In this document: positions 7,404 through 15,284 of the stretch, piece after piece
Position numbering within the stretch: the stretch's first letter is position 1
Layout: every line of letters begins with the position of its first letter
NCBI RefSeq assembly: GCF_000374305.1
Contig: NZ_KB894093.1
Coordinates: forward strand, 558,001 to 622,000
Direction of reading: 5' to 3'
DNA: 64,000 nt
Source: Actinomadura flavalba DSM 45200
Lineage (GTDB): Bacteria; Actinomycetota; Actinomycetes; Streptosporangiales; Streptosporangiaceae
Translations under genes and position numbers: made by a program
The notes under the pieces: model-generated
Seen by the model: only the letters and a program-made list of their open reading frames with translations
Database searches by the model: none
What the model was told of the DNA's origin: nothing

Positions 7404-8504
7404 TCAGGGTTTCGGCGGAACGGGCTGCCCGAGGCCGGGCGGGCTCGTCAGGAACCCCACGCCCCACGACAGGTGCATCGTCGCCAGCACCAGCGGGAAC
7501 CGCACGAGCGCGCCGAACGGCAGCCCGCGCCCCTCCACCAGCCCGCCCGCGAGGATCGCGACCGCGTACCCGCCGGGCAGGACCCAGCCGGGCCAGAACC
7601 CGAGCACGCCCGCGACCGTCCCGGCGAGGATGCCGACGACGGCCAGCGGCGGCGCCAGGTAGCGCAGGTTCAGCGTGCCCTGGTGCTCGCGGCCGACGAC
7701 CCGGCGCCAGCGGCCCGTGTGGTAGTACTGCTTGGCCAGCGCCCGCAGGTTCGGCCGGGGCCGGTACGTGACGCGCATCCGGGGCGTGAAGAAGATCCGC
7801 CCGCCGCTCTGCCGGATGCGGTGGTTCATCTCCCAGTCCTGCGCGCGGACGAACGTCTCGTCGTAGCCGCCGACGCGGTCGAGCGCCGAGCGGCGGAACG
7901 TCCCGAGATAGACGGTCTCGACCTCGCCCGCTTGGCCGCCGGTGTGGAACCGGGCGTTGCCGACGCCGAGCCGCGACGTCATCGCGCGGGCCACGGCCTT
8001 CTCGAACGCCGTCGTGCCCTCGGCGGCCATGATGCCGCCGACGTTGTCGGCGCCGGTCTCCTCCATCGTCTCCACGGCGGCGCGCACGTAGTCGGCGGGC
8101 AGCAGCGAGTGCCCGTCCACGCGGACGATGATGGAGTACTGCGACTTGGCGATCGCGATGTTGAGGCCCTGCGGCGTGCGTCCCGTCGGGTTGGCGACGG
8201 CGACGATGCGCGGGTCCTCGGTGGCGAGCCGCGCCGCGATCTCCTCGGTGCGGTCGCGGGACGGGCCGATCGCCAGCACCAGCTCCAGCTCGCCCGGATA
8301 GTCCTGGGTGAGGATGGCGCGGACGGCGTCGGTCAGGTGCCGTTCCTCGTTGAGGACGGGCATGACGACGGACACGGCGGGCCAGGTGCGCGCGGTGGCC
8401 GCGGGCTGCGCGCCCGGCTCACGGCCGGTGCCCGCGCCCTGCGCATGGGGAGACGGATTCATACTCGCGGGCGCTCCCGGCGCGGCGGCCGGACGGGTGC
8501 CCAT
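7404..8504 (-). CDS. Membrane-anchored glycosyltransferase family 2 (ExoA-like)
   Basis: 366 residues from ATG 8504, which follows a GAGAGAGGAA ribosome-binding site; an in-frame ATG at 8462 is a shorter alternative. After a Pro/Ala-rich leader come the GT-A start AVSVVMPVLNEERHL, the IIVRVDGHS segment holding the DxD-equivalent metal site, and the acceptor-site QDWEMNHRIR. Three hydrophobic helices at the C-terminus (about residues 275-350) anchor it to the membrane. The layout resembles ExoA-type enzymes that extend exopolysaccharide repeat units on a lipid carrier. Its divergent neighbour is an LCP ligase, consistent with a role in a wall-attached glycopolymer. Exact sugar donor cannot be told. 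Confidence 0.87.
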   Translation of the reverse strand: MGTRPAAAPGAPASMNPSPHAQGAGTGREPGAQPAATARTWPAVSVVMPVLNEERHLTDAVRAILTQDYPGELELVLAIGPSRDRTEEIAARLATEDPRIVAVANPTGRTPQGLNIAIAKSQYSIIVRVDGHSLLPADYVRAAVETMEETGADNVGGIMAAEGTTAFEKAVARAMTSRLGVGNARFHTGGQAGEVETVYLGTFRRSALDRVGGYDETFVRAQDWEMNHRIRQSGGRIFFTPRMRVTYRPRPNLRALAKQYYHTGRWRRVVGREHQGTLNLRYLAPPLAVVGILAGTVAGVLGFWPGWVLPGGYAVAILAGGLVEGRGLPFGALVRFPLVLATMHLSWGVGFLTSPPGLGQPVPPKP

Positions 8505-8690
8505 TTCCTCTCTCGGCTCACGGAATGCGGCGCTGCCCGGAGGCGGGGCACCGGGGCTGAGGTCAAGACGGCGCCACGTTACTGCAAGGACACGAGCCCT
8601 AGGTAGCGAAGCATCCGGTGTCCTCCACTTTAGAGTGGGGAAGACTCGCGAACGGACCCAGGCCGGACGATCTTTGGAGGCGGGGGCGCC
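8505..8690. promoter_or_regulatory. Divergent promoter region between glycosyltransferase and LCP genes
   Basis: 186 bp separate the two divergent starts and must hold both promoters. I see no convincing operator or palindrome; a GGAGG lies 13 bp before the LCP start. Confidence 0.45.
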
Positions 8691-10328
8691 ATGACGGACG
8701 GGCACGACGCCGATCCCCTGGAGCGCTACTTTCGGCCGCGCCCCGGCGGCGCGCCGGCGGGCGACCCCGGCGCGGGGGTGGACGGCGTCACCGTCGAGGG
8801 CGCCCCGGCGCCCCGCGTCAGCGTCGAGACGCCGCGCGGGCCGCGCCGCCCGTCGCCCGAGCTGAGCCCGCGCGCGGCCGTCGCGGCGCGGCGGCAGCGC
8901 CGCGCGCTCATGGTCACCGGCGCGGCGTCGGCGGTGGTGCTGCTGACGTCGGGCGGCGCGTGGGCGTTCCAGAGCTACGTCACCGGCGCGATCGACTCGG
9001 TGTCGATCGGCGGGCTCGGCGAGGGGTCGTCGGGCGCGATGACGATCCTCGTCGCGGGCGTCGACCGGCGCGAGGGGCTGACCAAGGCGCAGCAGCGCGC
9101 GGCGGCGCTCGGGCACGAGGCGGGCGAGCGGTCGGACACGATGATGCTCGTCCAGATCTCCAAGGACCACGACCGCGTCTCGATCGTGAACCTGCCGCGC
9201 GACTCGTACGTGACGATCCCGTCGCACCGCTCCAACGGCACCGAGGGCGCCAAGGGGCAGCGCGTCGGGGCCCGGCCGGGCAAGCTGACGTGGGCGTACC
9301 AGTTCGGCGGGCCAGAGCTGACGGTCAAGACCGTCAAGGAGGCGACGGGCGTCTCCATCGACCACTACGTCGAGGTCAACTTCTACGGGTTCGTGAGCAT
9401 GGTCGACGCGCTCGGCGGCGTCGAGGTGTGCACCGAGCAGCCCATCAACGACCGCCGCAGCGGGCTGAACCTCCCGGCGGGCAAGAACCGGCTGGACGGG
9501 CTCAAGGCGCTCGGGTTCACCCGCGCCCGGTACACGCTCACCGGCGGCAGCGACCTCGGCCGCATCGAGCGGCAGCAGCAGTTCATGGCCGCGATGATGA
9601 AGCAGGCCATGTCCAGCCGCACCCTCAGCGACCCGGTGAAGTCGACGCGGTTCCTCAACGCGGCGCTCAAGTCGCTCCGCGTCGACTCCAAGCTCGCCAA
9701 GAACCTGCCGGGCCTCGCCCAGCAGATGAAGGACCTGTCCACCGACCAGATCACGTTCGCGAAGGTCCCCCTGAAGGACCCGGCGCACAACGTGATGCTC
9801 TGGAACGCCCCGACGCCGCAGTCCACCGTCCTGTGGGACGAGCGGCGCACCACCGACCTGTTCGGGCGGCTGCGCGAGGACCGCCCGCTCAAGGACGACA
9901 AGCCGCCCGCGCCCAAGCCGTCGCCGTCGCAGCCGCCCGAGGACGCGCTGACGGTGCCGCCGTCGGACATCTCGGTCCGGGTGCTGAACGCCGTCGGCAC
10001 GCCCGGCCTGGCCCGGCGCGCGGGCGGCGAGCTGGCCGACGCGGGGTTCCGCTCGTCGGTCGTGCCGGGCATCGCGCGCCGGGGGCTGGCGACCACGCTG
10101 ATCCAGTACGGGCCCGACCGCGAGGACTCCGCCCGCACCCTGGCCGCCGCGATCCCCGGCGCGAAGCTGAAGAAGGTCGCCGCGCTCGGCTCGACCGTCC
10201 AGGTCCTCGTCGGGGAGGACTGGGACGGCGCCAAGAAGGTCAAGGTGACGCCGTCCGGCGCCGCGACCCCGGCCACCGAGCCGGACGGCATCGAGACCGA
10301 CACCGCGACCAGGAAGCTCTGCACCTAA
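8691..10328 (+). CDS. LytR-CpsA-Psr (LCP) family glycopolymer ligase with LytR_C domain
   Basis: 545 residues. A disordered Pro/Arg-rich cytoplasmic N-terminus of about 70 residues leads to one transmembrane helix near 72-93. The extracytoplasmic LCP domain covers about 105-300: MTILVAGVDRR opens the fold, RSDTMMLVQI supplies the conserved Arg-Ser-Asp, and NLPRDSYV the conserved Arg for pyrophosphate-lipid binding. The C-terminal VRVLNAVGTPGLA segment (about 423-510) is a LytR_C domain. LCP proteins transfer polyprenyl-linked wall polymers onto peptidoglycan. Placement beside an ExoA-like glycosyltransferase and the phospho-polyol cluster supports attachment of a polymer made nearby. The stop overlaps the convergent LuxR gene by 3 bp. 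Confidence 0.92.
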   Translation: MTDGHDADPLERYFRPRPGGAPAGDPGAGVDGVTVEGAPAPRVSVETPRGPRRPSPELSPRAAVAARRQRRALMVTGAASAVVLLTSGGAWAFQSYVTGAIDSVSIGGLGEGSSGAMTILVAGVDRREGLTKAQQRAAALGHEAGERSDTMMLVQISKDHDRVSIVNLPRDSYVTIPSHRSNGTEGAKGQRVGARPGKLTWAYQFGGPELTVKTVKEATGVSIDHYVEVNFYGFVSMVDALGGVEVCTEQPINDRRSGLNLPAGKNRLDGLKALGFTRARYTLTGGSDLGRIERQQQFMAAMMKQAMSSRTLSDPVKSTRFLNAALKSLRVDSKLAKNLPGLAQQMKDLSTDQITFAKVPLKDPAHNVMLWNAPTPQSTVLWDERRTTDLFGRLREDRPLKDDKPPAPKPSPSQPPEDALTVPPSDISVRVLNAVGTPGLARRAGGELADAGFRSSVVPGIARRGLATTLIQYGPDREDSARTLAAAIPGAKLKKVAALGSTVQVLVGEDWDGAKKVKVTPSGAATPATEPDGIETDTATRKLCT

Positions 10329-12577
10329 CCGAGGGGGCTCTCCTCGACCAGGCCGGTGACGGCCTCGCGTCCGGGGGCGCCGAGCTTGGCGAGGATGTGC
10401 TCGACGTGCGCGTCCACGGTGCGTTTGGAGAGCGTGAACCGTTCCGCGATCTCCCGGTTCGTGAGCCCGGCCGCGACCAGCTTCGCGACCTCCCGCTCGC
10501 GCGGCGTCAGCCGTGACAGCGCCTCGTCGCGCGAGCCCGGACGCTCGTCCGGCTCGGGGAACGCGCCCACGGCCGCCGCCGCGACGACGCGGTCCTGCGG
10601 GAGGCGCAGGCCGCGCGTGAACAGCTCGTCGAACAGGTCGCCGCCGAGCGCGGCGCGGGCCTCGGCGGCCGACCGGTCGTGCACGTCGCGCAGCGCCCGC
10701 ATGCCGAACAGCGGCACCCCGATGCGGCGCCACTGCGCCTCGGCGGCGCCGAGCAGCCACGCCGTCCCGCGCGCCTCGCCCTCCCCGGCCGCGACCCACG
10801 CCAGCATCTCCAGGCAGGACGCCAGCCCGGACGGGTCCTCCACGTCGTGCTTGAGCCGCACCGCCGTGCGCAGGTGCGCGGCCGCGCGGACGCCGCGCCC
10901 GCCGAGGAAGTGCGTGAGCGCCCGCATGCAGTGCGCCCAGCCCTGGAAGTAGCGCTCCCCGGTGCCCGCGAACACGCCGACCGCCTGGCGGCTCAGCGCC
11001 AGCGCCGTCGCGTCGTCGCCGCGCACGGCGTGCAGCAGCGCGCCGTAGCCGTGGCTGTGGATCTCCACGACGGGGTCGCCGCAGGTCAGGGCGGCTTCGC
11101 GGGTCCGCGTCCAGACGTCCAGCGCCCCGTCGGTGTCGTCGCGGAAGGTGAGGACGGCGGCGTGGAGCTGCGACGCCGCCGCGTACAGCCGGTCGTCGCG
11201 CAGGTCGCGGGCCAGCGCGCGCGCCTCGGCCAGCCCCTGCGCCGCCTGCCCGTACGCGCCCTGGCCCATGCCGAACCAGTGCGTCACCAGCAGCGCCTCG
11301 GCGCGCTCGCGGGACGGGCCGGGGTGACGCTCCAGCGTCAGGTCGGGGAAGAAGCGGCCTTCGACGAAGCGGGCCGTGCAGAGCCAGAACCCGCGCAGGG
11401 CCGTCGCCATGCGCAGGCCCGCCGCCTCCTCGCCGGGCGTCTCGTAGGAGTACTCCAGCGCGGCCCACAGGTTCGCGCGCTGCGCGTCGAGGTCGTCGAC
11501 CGCGTCGCGCTGCTCGCCGGTCGTCCAGCGTGCCGCGAACCGCTCGGCGGCCCGCAGGTAGTGGTCGCGGTGGCGGCGGCGGCAGGCGTCCCGCCCGCCG
11601 GACGCCTCCAGGCGCTCGTGGCCGTACTGCCGGAGCGTGTCGAGCATCCGGTACAGGCCGTCGTCGTGCTGGAGGATCGACTTGCCGACCAGGTCCGCGA
11701 GCAGCCCGTCCAGGTCGTCGGCGGCGACGGGGCCGCCGGTGCACACGTCCCGGATCGCGGCCAGGTCGAAGCCGCCCGCGAACACCGACAGCGCCGCCCA
11801 CAGCCGCCGCTCGGCCGGGCTCAGCAAATCGTGGCTCCAGTCCAGCGCGGTGCGCAGCGCCCGGTGGCGCGGGACGGGCGTGCGCCCGGCCGCCAGGACG
11901 CGGAACCGGTCGTCGAGCCGGTGCGGCAGCTCGTCCGGCGGCAGGTCGCGCAGCCGCGCGGCGGCCAGCTCGATCGCCAGCGGAATGCCGTCGAGCCTGC
12001 GGCACATCGCGGCGACGGCGCCGTCCGGGAACGTCGTCCCCGGCCGGGCGGCCGCGGCCCGCTCCTCGAACAGCCGCACGGCGTCGCTCTCCGGCAGCGG
12101 ACGCACGACGCGCACGTGCTCGGCCGAGGTGTTCAGCGCCTCCCGGCTCGTCGTCAGCACCCGCACGCCGGGCGCGCCCGCGAGCAGCCGCTCCGCGAAC
12201 ACCGCGCACGCCTCGGCGAGATGCTCGCAGGTGTCCAGCACGACCAGCATCTCCCGGTCGCGCAGGTGCTCGGCCACCCGGCCGACCGCGTCGCCGCCCG
12301 CCGTCACCTCCGGCAGCCCGAGCCCCGCCACGACGGCCTCGGGCAGCAGGTCGGCCTGCCGCAGCACCGCCAGCTCCACGACCCGGACGTCACCGACGTC
12401 CCGCATCCGCGCGGCGACCTCCCCGGCCAGCCGCGTCTTCCCGATCCCTCCGGGCCCCAGCAACGTCACGAGCCGCGCCCGCCGCAACAACCGCACCACA
12501 TCCGCGACGTCCCTCTCCCGCCCAACGAACGAGTCCCCGCCCACTCTCCTCACTCCTCGCATCGGGTCACCGGCCAC
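10325..12577 (-). CDS. Large AAA-type ATP-binding LuxR-family transcriptional regulator
   Basis: About 750 residues. An N-terminal STAND/NB-ARC-like ATPase contains Walker A GPGGIGKTR (41-49) and the Walker B strand LVVLDTCEHL; VLTTSREAL is the sensor segment seen in AfsR/MalT-like regulators. The middle is a helical, TPR-like repeat region rich in Ala and Arg. The C-terminal 65 residues are a LuxR HTH (LTPREREVAKLVAAGL, TNREIAERFTLSKRTVDAHV). It should bind DNA after ATP-dependent oligomerisation on an unknown signal. GTG 12577 is the longest start; ATG 12562 is an alternative and neither has a clearly spaced ribosome-binding site. It stands alone between the LCP gene and the integrated element. 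Confidence 0.88.
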   Translation of the reverse strand: MAGDPMRGVRRVGGDSFVGRERDVADVVRLLRRARLVTLLGPGGIGKTRLAGEVAARMRDVGDVRVVELAVLRQADLLPEAVVAGLGLPEVTAGGDAVGRVAEHLRDREMLVVLDTCEHLAEACAVFAERLLAGAPGVRVLTTSREALNTSAEHVRVVRPLPESDAVRLFEERAAAARPGTTFPDGAVAAMCRRLDGIPLAIELAAARLRDLPPDELPHRLDDRFRVLAAGRTPVPRHRALRTALDWSHDLLSPAERRLWAALSVFAGGFDLAAIRDVCTGGPVAADDLDGLLADLVGKSILQHDDGLYRMLDTLRQYGHERLEASGGRDACRRRHRDHYLRAAERFAARWTTGEQRDAVDDLDAQRANLWAALEYSYETPGEEAAGLRMATALRGFWLCTARFVEGRFFPDLTLERHPGPSRERAEALLVTHWFGMGQGAYGQAAQGLAEARALARDLRDDRLYAAASQLHAAVLTFRDDTDGALDVWTRTREAALTCGDPVVEIHSHGYGALLHAVRGDDATALALSRQAVGVFAGTGERYFQGWAHCMRALTHFLGGRGVRAAAHLRTAVRLKHDVEDPSGLASCLEMLAWVAAGEGEARGTAWLLGAAEAQWRRIGVPLFGMRALRDVHDRSAAEARAALGGDLFDELFTRGLRLPQDRVVAAAAVGAFPEPDERPGSRDEALSRLTPREREVAKLVAAGLTNREIAERFTLSKRTVDAHVEHILAKLGAPGREAVTGLVEESPLG

Positions 12578-12634
12578 TCCCCCCGCGAGTACCCAAAGCG
12601 AGCCCCGCTCAACGCCGCCCCCGGGAACGCCGAA

Positions 12635-12670
12635 GGGCCGCCCCCGTCCGCTTCCGGACGGGGACGGCCC
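12635..12670 (-). terminator. Terminator hairpin, ancestrally of the acyl-CoA dehydrogenase gene
   Basis: A 16-bp stem with one mismatch (12635-12650 against 12655-12670) closes a 4-nt CTTC loop. It abuts the left attachment repeat, so before the element inserted it would have been the terminator immediately after the acyl-CoA dehydrogenase stop. Confidence 0.65.
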
Positions 12671-12684
12671 CTGCGCGTCCCGCC

Positions 12685-12757
12685 CCTACTTCAGGAGCTG
12701 GCGGGCGATGACCATGCGCTGGATCTGGTTGGTGCCCTCGTAGATCTGGGTGATCTT
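12685..12757. repeat. attL: left 73-bp direct repeat (orphan 3' end of the acyl-CoA dehydrogenase gene)
   Basis: Identical over 73 bp to 18419-18491. On the minus strand it encodes the last 23 residues of the dehydrogenase (KITQIYEGTNQ ... ARQLLK) and its stop, detached from the rest of the gene. Identity ends at 12757, where the element sequence begins. Confidence 0.92.
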
Positions 12758-12832
12758 CGGTACGCCAGTCGCCCACCTGGGCAGATATACCCCACCAGCT
12801 CCCATCCTTCCCCGCGCCTTCCGACTCCCTGG

Positions 12833-12849
12833 CAGAACTGAGGCAGAAC
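12833..12849 (+). repeat. Candidate arm-type integrase site, left copy
   Basis: The 17-mer CAGAACTGAGGCAGAAC occurs here, 76 bp inside attL, and again at 18321-18337, 82 bp inside attR, in the same orientation. It is built of two CAGAAC steps. In the excised circle the two copies would flank the attP core, as integrase arm sites do. Function is inferred. Confidence 0.5.
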
Positions 12850-12857
12850 TAGGCGGC

Positions 12858-13031
12858 CTACTGTCGGCGTACGACGTGGCGCCGTAGCGCCTCGTTGACG
12901 ACGTCGCTGACGGTCTTGTTTTCCACCTCGGCAAGCCGCTTCGCCTCGTCCCACACCTCGTCCGGCACACGCACCGACCGGTTCGGCACCTGCCCGGTCG
13001 CAGGCCGTCCGCGCTTCCGTTTTTCTGTCAT
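12858..13031 (-). CDS. Ribbon-helix-helix (CopG-like) DNA-binding protein
   Basis: 57 residues from ATG 13031. A basic N-terminus (TEKRKRGRPATG) precedes the RHH beta strand NRSVRVPDEVWDEAKRLA and the second helix TVSDVVNEALRRHV. Such proteins are small dimeric repressors of plasmid copy-control, toxin-antitoxin and element genes. It is divergent from the Cys-pair protein gene, and a quasi-palindromic AT-rich sequence overlapping its own start recurs 56 bp upstream, which suggests autoregulation and control of the divergent gene. Longer in-frame extensions upstream are non-conserved looking and cross the operator region, so the short start is preferred. Confidence 0.82.
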   Translation of the reverse strand: MTEKRKRGRPATGQVPNRSVRVPDEVWDEAKRLAEVENKTVSDVVNEALRRHVVRRQ

Positions 13032-13039
13032 ACAAGAAA
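13021..13039. promoter_or_regulatory. Candidate operator O1 for the RHH repressor
   Basis: TTTTCTGTCATACAAGAAA overlaps the start codon of the RHH gene. It contains a TTTCT/AGAAA inverted pair and matches 17 of 19 positions with the site at 13077-13095. It is conspicuously AT-rich for this genome. Confidence 0.5.
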
Positions 13040-13076
13040 CCGTAGCGGAGCCCTTGTCTCGACACCGAGAGGATGA

Positions 13077-13095
13077 TTTTCTGTAATACAATAAA
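13077..13095. promoter_or_regulatory. Candidate operator O2 for the RHH repressor / divergent promoter
   Basis: TTTTCTGTAATACAATAAA, a 17/19 match to O1, spaced 56 bp from it and 64 bp before the divergent plus-strand start. The AT-rich stretch could also hold a -10 element. Confidence 0.45.
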
Positions 13096-13158
13096 ACGAC
13101 CCCGGACGCGGTGACTGCAACACCGGCCGGGGCCTTGATCGGAAGGAACCTCCGACCC

Positions 13159-13842
13159 ATGAACGACGCTACACAGCTCGACCTGTCGCGGCTGTCGCCC
13201 GCGCAGCGCAAGGGCGCGGCCTGCGTGATCTGCCGCGTCGCCTACGGCAAGTTCGAGATCCGCAGCGTGCCCGTGGCCGTCGTTGACGGTGGCCAGGTGT
13301 TCGCGTGCGTCGTCTGCGCGGACGCGGGCGCCATCGTCGCCGAGCAGACGAAGCGCATCAAGGCCCTGACCGACGGCGACTCCGAGGGCGCCGAGATCAT
13401 CGGTTCCCTGCTGCCGGTCCTCAACCGCATCGCCGTCGTGCTGCTCGGCAACCGGGCCGCCGCCGGGCACGCACTGCTGCTGCGCATGGCGTTCCACCGG
13501 CTCGACGGCAACATGGACGAGCAAGCGTACGACAAGCTCATGGACACGCTCCGATCGGGTTCACTCGACCTGGTCCATGAGCGGCTGGCCCGTGTGGACG
13601 CCACGGCCGACGCTGCGAAACGGGCGGGCCTGTCGCGGGCGGTCATGGCCGAGGTCCGTGACCGCTTCGAGCACGTCGTCCGCAAGCACGGGCAGGACGC
13701 TGGCGAGGTGTTCCTCCGCGTGATCCGAGCCCGTGTGGCGGGCCAGCTCGACGACGCCGAGACTCGCGCCATCGTCCGCCCGGTCGTCCACGACGGCGAC
13801 AACTCGGCGGCCTTGGCCCGGCTCGCGCAAGTGCAGCAGTGA
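13159..13842 (+). CDS. Element-borne protein with N-terminal paired cysteines, function unknown
   Basis: 227 residues from ATG 13159; a GGAAGGA lies 12 bp upstream, and the alternative ATG at 13111 reads through the apparent promoter. Near the N-terminus CVIC and CVVC pairs about 30 residues apart could bind zinc, with a short beta-rich segment between them. The remainder is a helical, soluble-looking region (LSRAVMAEVRDRFEHVVRKHG, RVIRARVAGQLDD). I do not recognise the family. Divergent transcription from the RHH repressor and its position ahead of the DUF2637 relic suggest an element maintenance or transfer accessory role, but this is only context. Codon usage is like the host genes, and the frame is intact. 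Confidence 0.7.
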   Translation: MNDATQLDLSRLSPAQRKGAACVICRVAYGKFEIRSVPVAVVDGGQVFACVVCADAGAIVAEQTKRIKALTDGDSEGAEIIGSLLPVLNRIAVVLLGNRAAAGHALLLRMAFHRLDGNMDEQAYDKLMDTLRSGSLDLVHERLARVDATADAAKRAGLSRAVMAEVRDRFEHVVRKHGQDAGEVFLRVIRARVAGQLDDAETRAIVRPVVHDGDNSAALARLAQVQQ

Positions 13843-13881
13843 GCGCCGGACCCGAGTGGGCCATGGCCGGTTCGTCCTCGG

Positions 13882-14657
13882 GTGCTGGTCTCCGTCACGG
13901 GCAACGTCGGACACGTCTGGTAGGACCTGGCTCCGACCGGCCGTGCGCCGGTCGGTGCGATGCTCGCCGCGGTGTTCTTCCCGGTCGCCCTGCTCGTCAC
14001 GGTCTAGTGCTCGCGCGGGTGCGGTGGCCGCGCTAGGCATCGTGGGGAGCGGTCCGGTTCGCCGGCGCCGGTCTCGTCGCGGTAGTCGCGGCCGTCGTGA
14101 GCTACCGACACATGTCGGACTTGTTGACGACGTTCGGCGAGGACCGCACCACGACCATGATCGGACCGCTTGCGGTCGACGGGCTCATGGTGGTCGCGGG
14201 TCTCGCGCTGCTCGCGACCGGTGCCCACGGGCAGGCGAAGGGTATCCACGTCGTGACTACAGACCCGCTCGACGAGGCGCTCACGCAGGCCCTCACGGTC
14301 GCGAGCACGCACCCGCGCGCCGTCACCGAGGCGGACGATTCGATCCCCCTGACCGCCCGGTCGGGTACGAGGTGTGGGACGTCATCAAGCCGGACGCCCC
14401 GCCGGGCGCCGCCCCCGAAGGACCCCGCGAACGAGGACCACGCCCTGTTCAAGGTCGAGCCCGCCGACCCGCTGACCGCGACCGCCCGCGACCGGTTCGC
14501 CGAATTCCTTGCGACCGGAGCCACGCCCTCGATCCGGGTGCTACGGCCGGAATCGCGGATCGGGCACCCGCGCGCCATCCGGATGCGCCACGCGCTCGCC
14601 GAAGAGGTGCGTAATTTCACGCAGTCGGCTGCCGAGGACCGCGTCCGGGTCGGGTGA
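13882..14657 (+). pseudogene. DUF2637-type integrative-element membrane protein, degraded
   Basis: Pieces of a DUF2637 (SpdB-like) protein can be read in order, but across lesions. VLVSVTGNVGHVW ends in TAG (13921-13923); reading on gives DLAPTGRAPVGAMLAAVFFP and LLVTV to a second TAG (14005-14007), where the sense switches frame to VLARVRWPR before a third TAG (14034-14036). After it come GLVAVVAAVVSYRHMSDLL and GPLAVDGLMVVAGLALLAT, with a later frame change near 14360 and a C-terminal PSIRVLRPESRIG block. DUF2637 proteins are typical of actinomycete integrative elements and plasmids. With nonsense codons and at least one frameshift, no functional product is expected. The gene follows the Cys-pair gene with no gap. 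Confidence 0.72.
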
Positions 14658-14708
14658 AACGCTGACGGGATCTGCGTTGCGCTCATCGCAACGCAGGTCT
14701 CCCACTCC

Positions 14709-14728
14709 CGCACGCACGCACGCACGCA
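14709..14728. repeat. Tetranucleotide microsatellite (CGCA)n
   Basis: About five CGCA units in a row in a 286-bp stretch (14658-14943) that otherwise holds no gene I can support. Confidence 0.6.
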
Positions 14729-14943
14729 CCGGACGGCAATACCCCGCGAGAGGGTATTCACCTGCGCCTGCCTCGCGCGCGGGTGTACCGATCCGATTGA
14801 GGGCCTTCCGGGATCTCCATGCGGGGGCGTCCGGCACGCTCGGCCCGAGCCCCCACGGCGCTCGGGCCGCGCACCCGAGAAGGTGCGGCGGCGTCCCCTA
14901 TCGTCCCCAGGTGGCGCCGCCGCGTCTTGGGCGGGAGGCCGAC

Positions 14944-15069
14944 ATGACCGACTACCGCATTCAGGGTGACGGGACGACGTTCATCGCCACCGAGGCCGGG
15001 CGCGTGCTCATGTCCGGCGTACGGCTCGACGACGGGAGTTGGCGAGTCCGCTGCCGTCCGGCTACGTAG
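14944..15069 (+). CDS. Small element-borne protein, possibly the intact first part of a frameshifted gene
   Basis: 41 residues beginning MTDYRIQGDGTTFIATEAG, behind a well placed GGGAGG. The sequence is beta-like with a WRVRCRPAT end. Downstream of its TAG, a different frame reads GGIVARDDAIQQAAGRKPS up to a TAG at 15198-15200, which looks like a natural continuation. So this may be the first half of a roughly 85-residue protein broken by a shift near 15060. No function can be assigned. Confidence 0.45.
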   Translation: MTDYRIQGDGTTFIATEAGRVLMSGVRLDDGSWRVRCRPAT

Positions 15070-15284
15070 GCGAGCTTCGAGCCCGCCGAGGGTTTGGAGG
15101 GATCGTCGCCCGCGACGACGCGATCCAGCAGGCGGCCGGACGCAAGCCCTCGCTCGCAGCGCGTTCGGCGGGGGCGCGGCGGGCATGCAGGTCAGGGTAG
15201 GGGTGTGACCCGATCCGGCCAACGCAATGACGCCGACGCGCGAGCCATGTCATGGTCAACGAACTGACGATCTGGGAGGTGGGC

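Noticed and set aside
8505..12209. Upstream 1200-codon extension of the ExoA-like glycosyltransferase
   Set aside because: It runs antisense to the LCP gene and through another frame of the LuxR gene, is low complexity and Arg-rich, and a good ribosome-binding site exists at 8504.
12685..12757. tRNA gene as attachment site
   Set aside because: The repeat encodes the end of an acyl-CoA dehydrogenase and shows no cloverleaf or T-loop sequence.
12686..12970. Separate small minus-strand protein ending in ITQIYEGTNQIQR
   Set aside because: Only the attL part is meaningful; the upstream codons are element DNA read by chance, with no ribosome-binding site.
13882..14036. TAG recoding (e.g. pyrrolysine-like) in the DUF2637 gene
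   Set aside because: At least one true frame change accompanies the TAG codons, the flanking genes are also broken, and nothing else suggests recoding.
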